Source of the DNA: an uncultured Planktomarina sp. | Lineage (GTDB): Bacteria; Pseudomonadota; Alphaproteobacteria; Rhodobacterales; Rhodobacteraceae | Length of the DNA: 64,000 nucleotides | NCBI GenBank assembly: GCA_905182455.1 | Contig: CAJJBJ010000003.1 | Coordinates: 248,001-312,000, forward strand | Direction: 5' to 3' | Part shown: piece by piece, positions 63,245 to 64,000 of the stretch | How positions within the stretch are numbered: position 1 is the first letter of the stretch | Layout: every line of letters starts with the position of its first letter | Program-made: the position numbers and the translations under genes | The notes under the pieces: model-generated | Databases searched by the model: none | Told to the model about the DNA's origin: nothing | Seen by the model: the letters and a program-made list of their open reading frames with translations, nothing else

Positions 63245-63282
63245 ATGAGTTGGGAGACCGGAACGTAAGCGGGACAAGACCA

Positions 63283-63636
63283 ATACTAGTAACGGTAAGC
63301 ATTGGGACGTTAAAACACTCTGTGTATCAACACATATTCCACTTAACCTTCAGCTCAACTCGCTAGAACTACACCTTGTCTAGTGACTGAGTCATTCCTC
63401 CTTCTTACGCGAAACGAGAAGTGAGACTAGGAGAAGTACTCTACAGTAATTTCCCTATTTATTCATACATTACAATTCAGTATAGTAAATCAAAAAAAGC
63501 AGGAGTCCGACCTATCACAACAACTTCAAATGCTATGCTGTAGCCTTGGCATGGAAAGTGCACAACACCAATATAGTGTTCATGACTCCCTCCACTTGGT
63601 TGGCCCTAGAATACGGGCTGACCATTTTTATTTAGG
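63283..63636. other. Gap between the IS element and the right-edge gene
   Basis: A/T-rich sequence of about 350 bp. No supported gene, terminator or repeat is seen. Confidence 0.4.
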
Positions 63637-64000
63637 TTACACCGCCACGTCAACCAATACTGTTCCTGAGATACGATCAAATGTCGGCTCAGGTAAGTTT
63701 TGTATTTTAGCAGCTTCCGTAAGTAAGTCCTGCCAGTAAGAATCTACTATCGTTGTGTTGTAAGCTTGGAGAAGGAAGTCTTTTTTGGTGCTGAACACAT
63801 TATCATGTGCAGCCAGTGAGTCCCGTTGCTTCTTTAACCACTCTTTATTCTCTGCTGTCTCTACTGGAGGAACCAGAGCCTCTATGGGTGGAGGGTTTAG
63901 CAGATCAACTTTAAGACTTAGTTCGATACCATTTGTTTTAGCTTCATCCGTTACCTTCCAAGCCGCATCCAGTTTCCGCATCCTGTCAGGGAGGTCATCT
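63637..64000 (-). CDS. Hypothetical protein, cut by the right window edge
   Basis: The frame is open from the stop at 63637 to the edge (at least 120 codons) and reads DDLPDRMRKLDAAWKVTDEA at the edge, so the true start lies outside. The visible part is charged and helical, with a proline-rich patch (LLNPPPIEALVPP) and no membrane segment. No family is recognised. The DDLPDRMRKLDAAWK wording and A/T-rich setting beside an IS element suggest a phage or plasmid origin; this is a guess. Confidence 0.5.
   Translation of the reverse strand, partial: DDLPDRMRKLDAAWKVTDEAKTNGIELSLKVDLLNPPPIEALVPPVETAENKEWLKKQRDSLAAHDNVFSTKKDFLLQAYNTTIVDSYWQDLLTEAAKIQNLPEPTFDRISGTVLVDVAV

Larger units (their letters stand above)
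62051..63282 (+). mobile_element. IS3-family insertion sequence (about 1232 bp)
   Basis: Terminal inverted repeats begin TGGTCTTATCACGG at 62051 and, reversed, TGGTCTTGTCCCGC at 63282. Over 28 bp (GGTCTT to GGTCTC) they match at 23 positions. Inside are orfA and orfB with an A6G slippery site. No target-site duplication is visible: the flanks are ACC on the left and ATA on the right. That fits an old or rearranged insertion. orfB carries a frameshift, so the copy is probably immobile. Confidence 0.88.

Noticed and set aside
1-64000. CRISPR array, rRNA operon, or known anti-phage defence cluster
   Set aside because: No regularly spaced direct repeats of CRISPR size, no rRNA sequence and no recognisable defence operon were seen.

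Overview
The window looks like chromosome of a marine alphaproteobacterium of the Roseobacter group (Rhodobacterales). The markers are a fused L-carnitine dehydrogenase/betainyl-CoA thioesterase gene, a TRAP transporter with fused Q and M permeases, a pyrrolysine-free MttB-superfamily methyltransferase, the order uvrC-pgsA-moaD-moaE, and small DUF3572 and DUF983 genes. Base composition is moderate, and a pelagic lineage such as the RCA/Planktomarina type would fit, but that is inference. Genes are tightly packed with many 1-11 nt overlaps.

Left part (1-29.6 kb). A truncated GMC oxidoreductase and a TerC-type membrane protein precede a TRAP uptake operon (dctP-dctQM). A decayed GGDEF gene, a QmcA/NfeD pair, RidA, a tartrate/malate dehydrogenase-like enzyme and a haloacetate (fluoroacetate) dehalogenase-like hydrolase follow. 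Four copies of one short repeat sit between these last genes. Next come an MttB-like methyltransferase with HAD and DUF3572 genes; a stress cluster (ECF sigma factor, putative anti-sigma factor, CpxP/Spy-like protein, EF-hand protein); DUF983, Nudix, EamA and desaturase genes; a carnitine catabolic operon with its divergent GlxA/CdhR-type regulator; an aldo-keto reductase; an orphan ImuA-like gene; an MFS transporter; and metG.

Island (29.87-33.3 kb). Directly downstream of tRNA-Cys lies a visibly A/T-richer stretch. It holds tandem TGTGACAG motifs nested in inverted repeats, micro-ORFs, frameshifted remnants (histidine phosphatase, Sel1 protein), a serine-recombinase fragment and a copA gene cut off after about 157 codons. 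It reads as a decaying integrated element.

Middle (34-50.8 kb) is core metabolism and housekeeping: 3-hydroxybutyrate dehydrogenase, an acyl-CoA synthetase behind a 17-codon upstream ORF, glutamate-cysteine ligase broken by one base, rsmE, ubiA, an OmpA-family protein, moaE/moaD/pgsA/uvrC, an SDR, a Ca/Na antiporter, an S49 peptidase and an ABC exporter.

Right part (51-61 kb) is a divergent peptide or N-acyl-amino-acid scavenging locus. Binding protein and two permeases read rightward; a fused double ATPase and three M20 amidohydrolases read leftward. It should import oligopeptides or N-acylated amino acids and release free amino acids. The last 3 kb is accessory: a cyclic-nucleotide-binding protein, an IS3-family insertion sequence with a broken orfB, and a gene running off the right edge.
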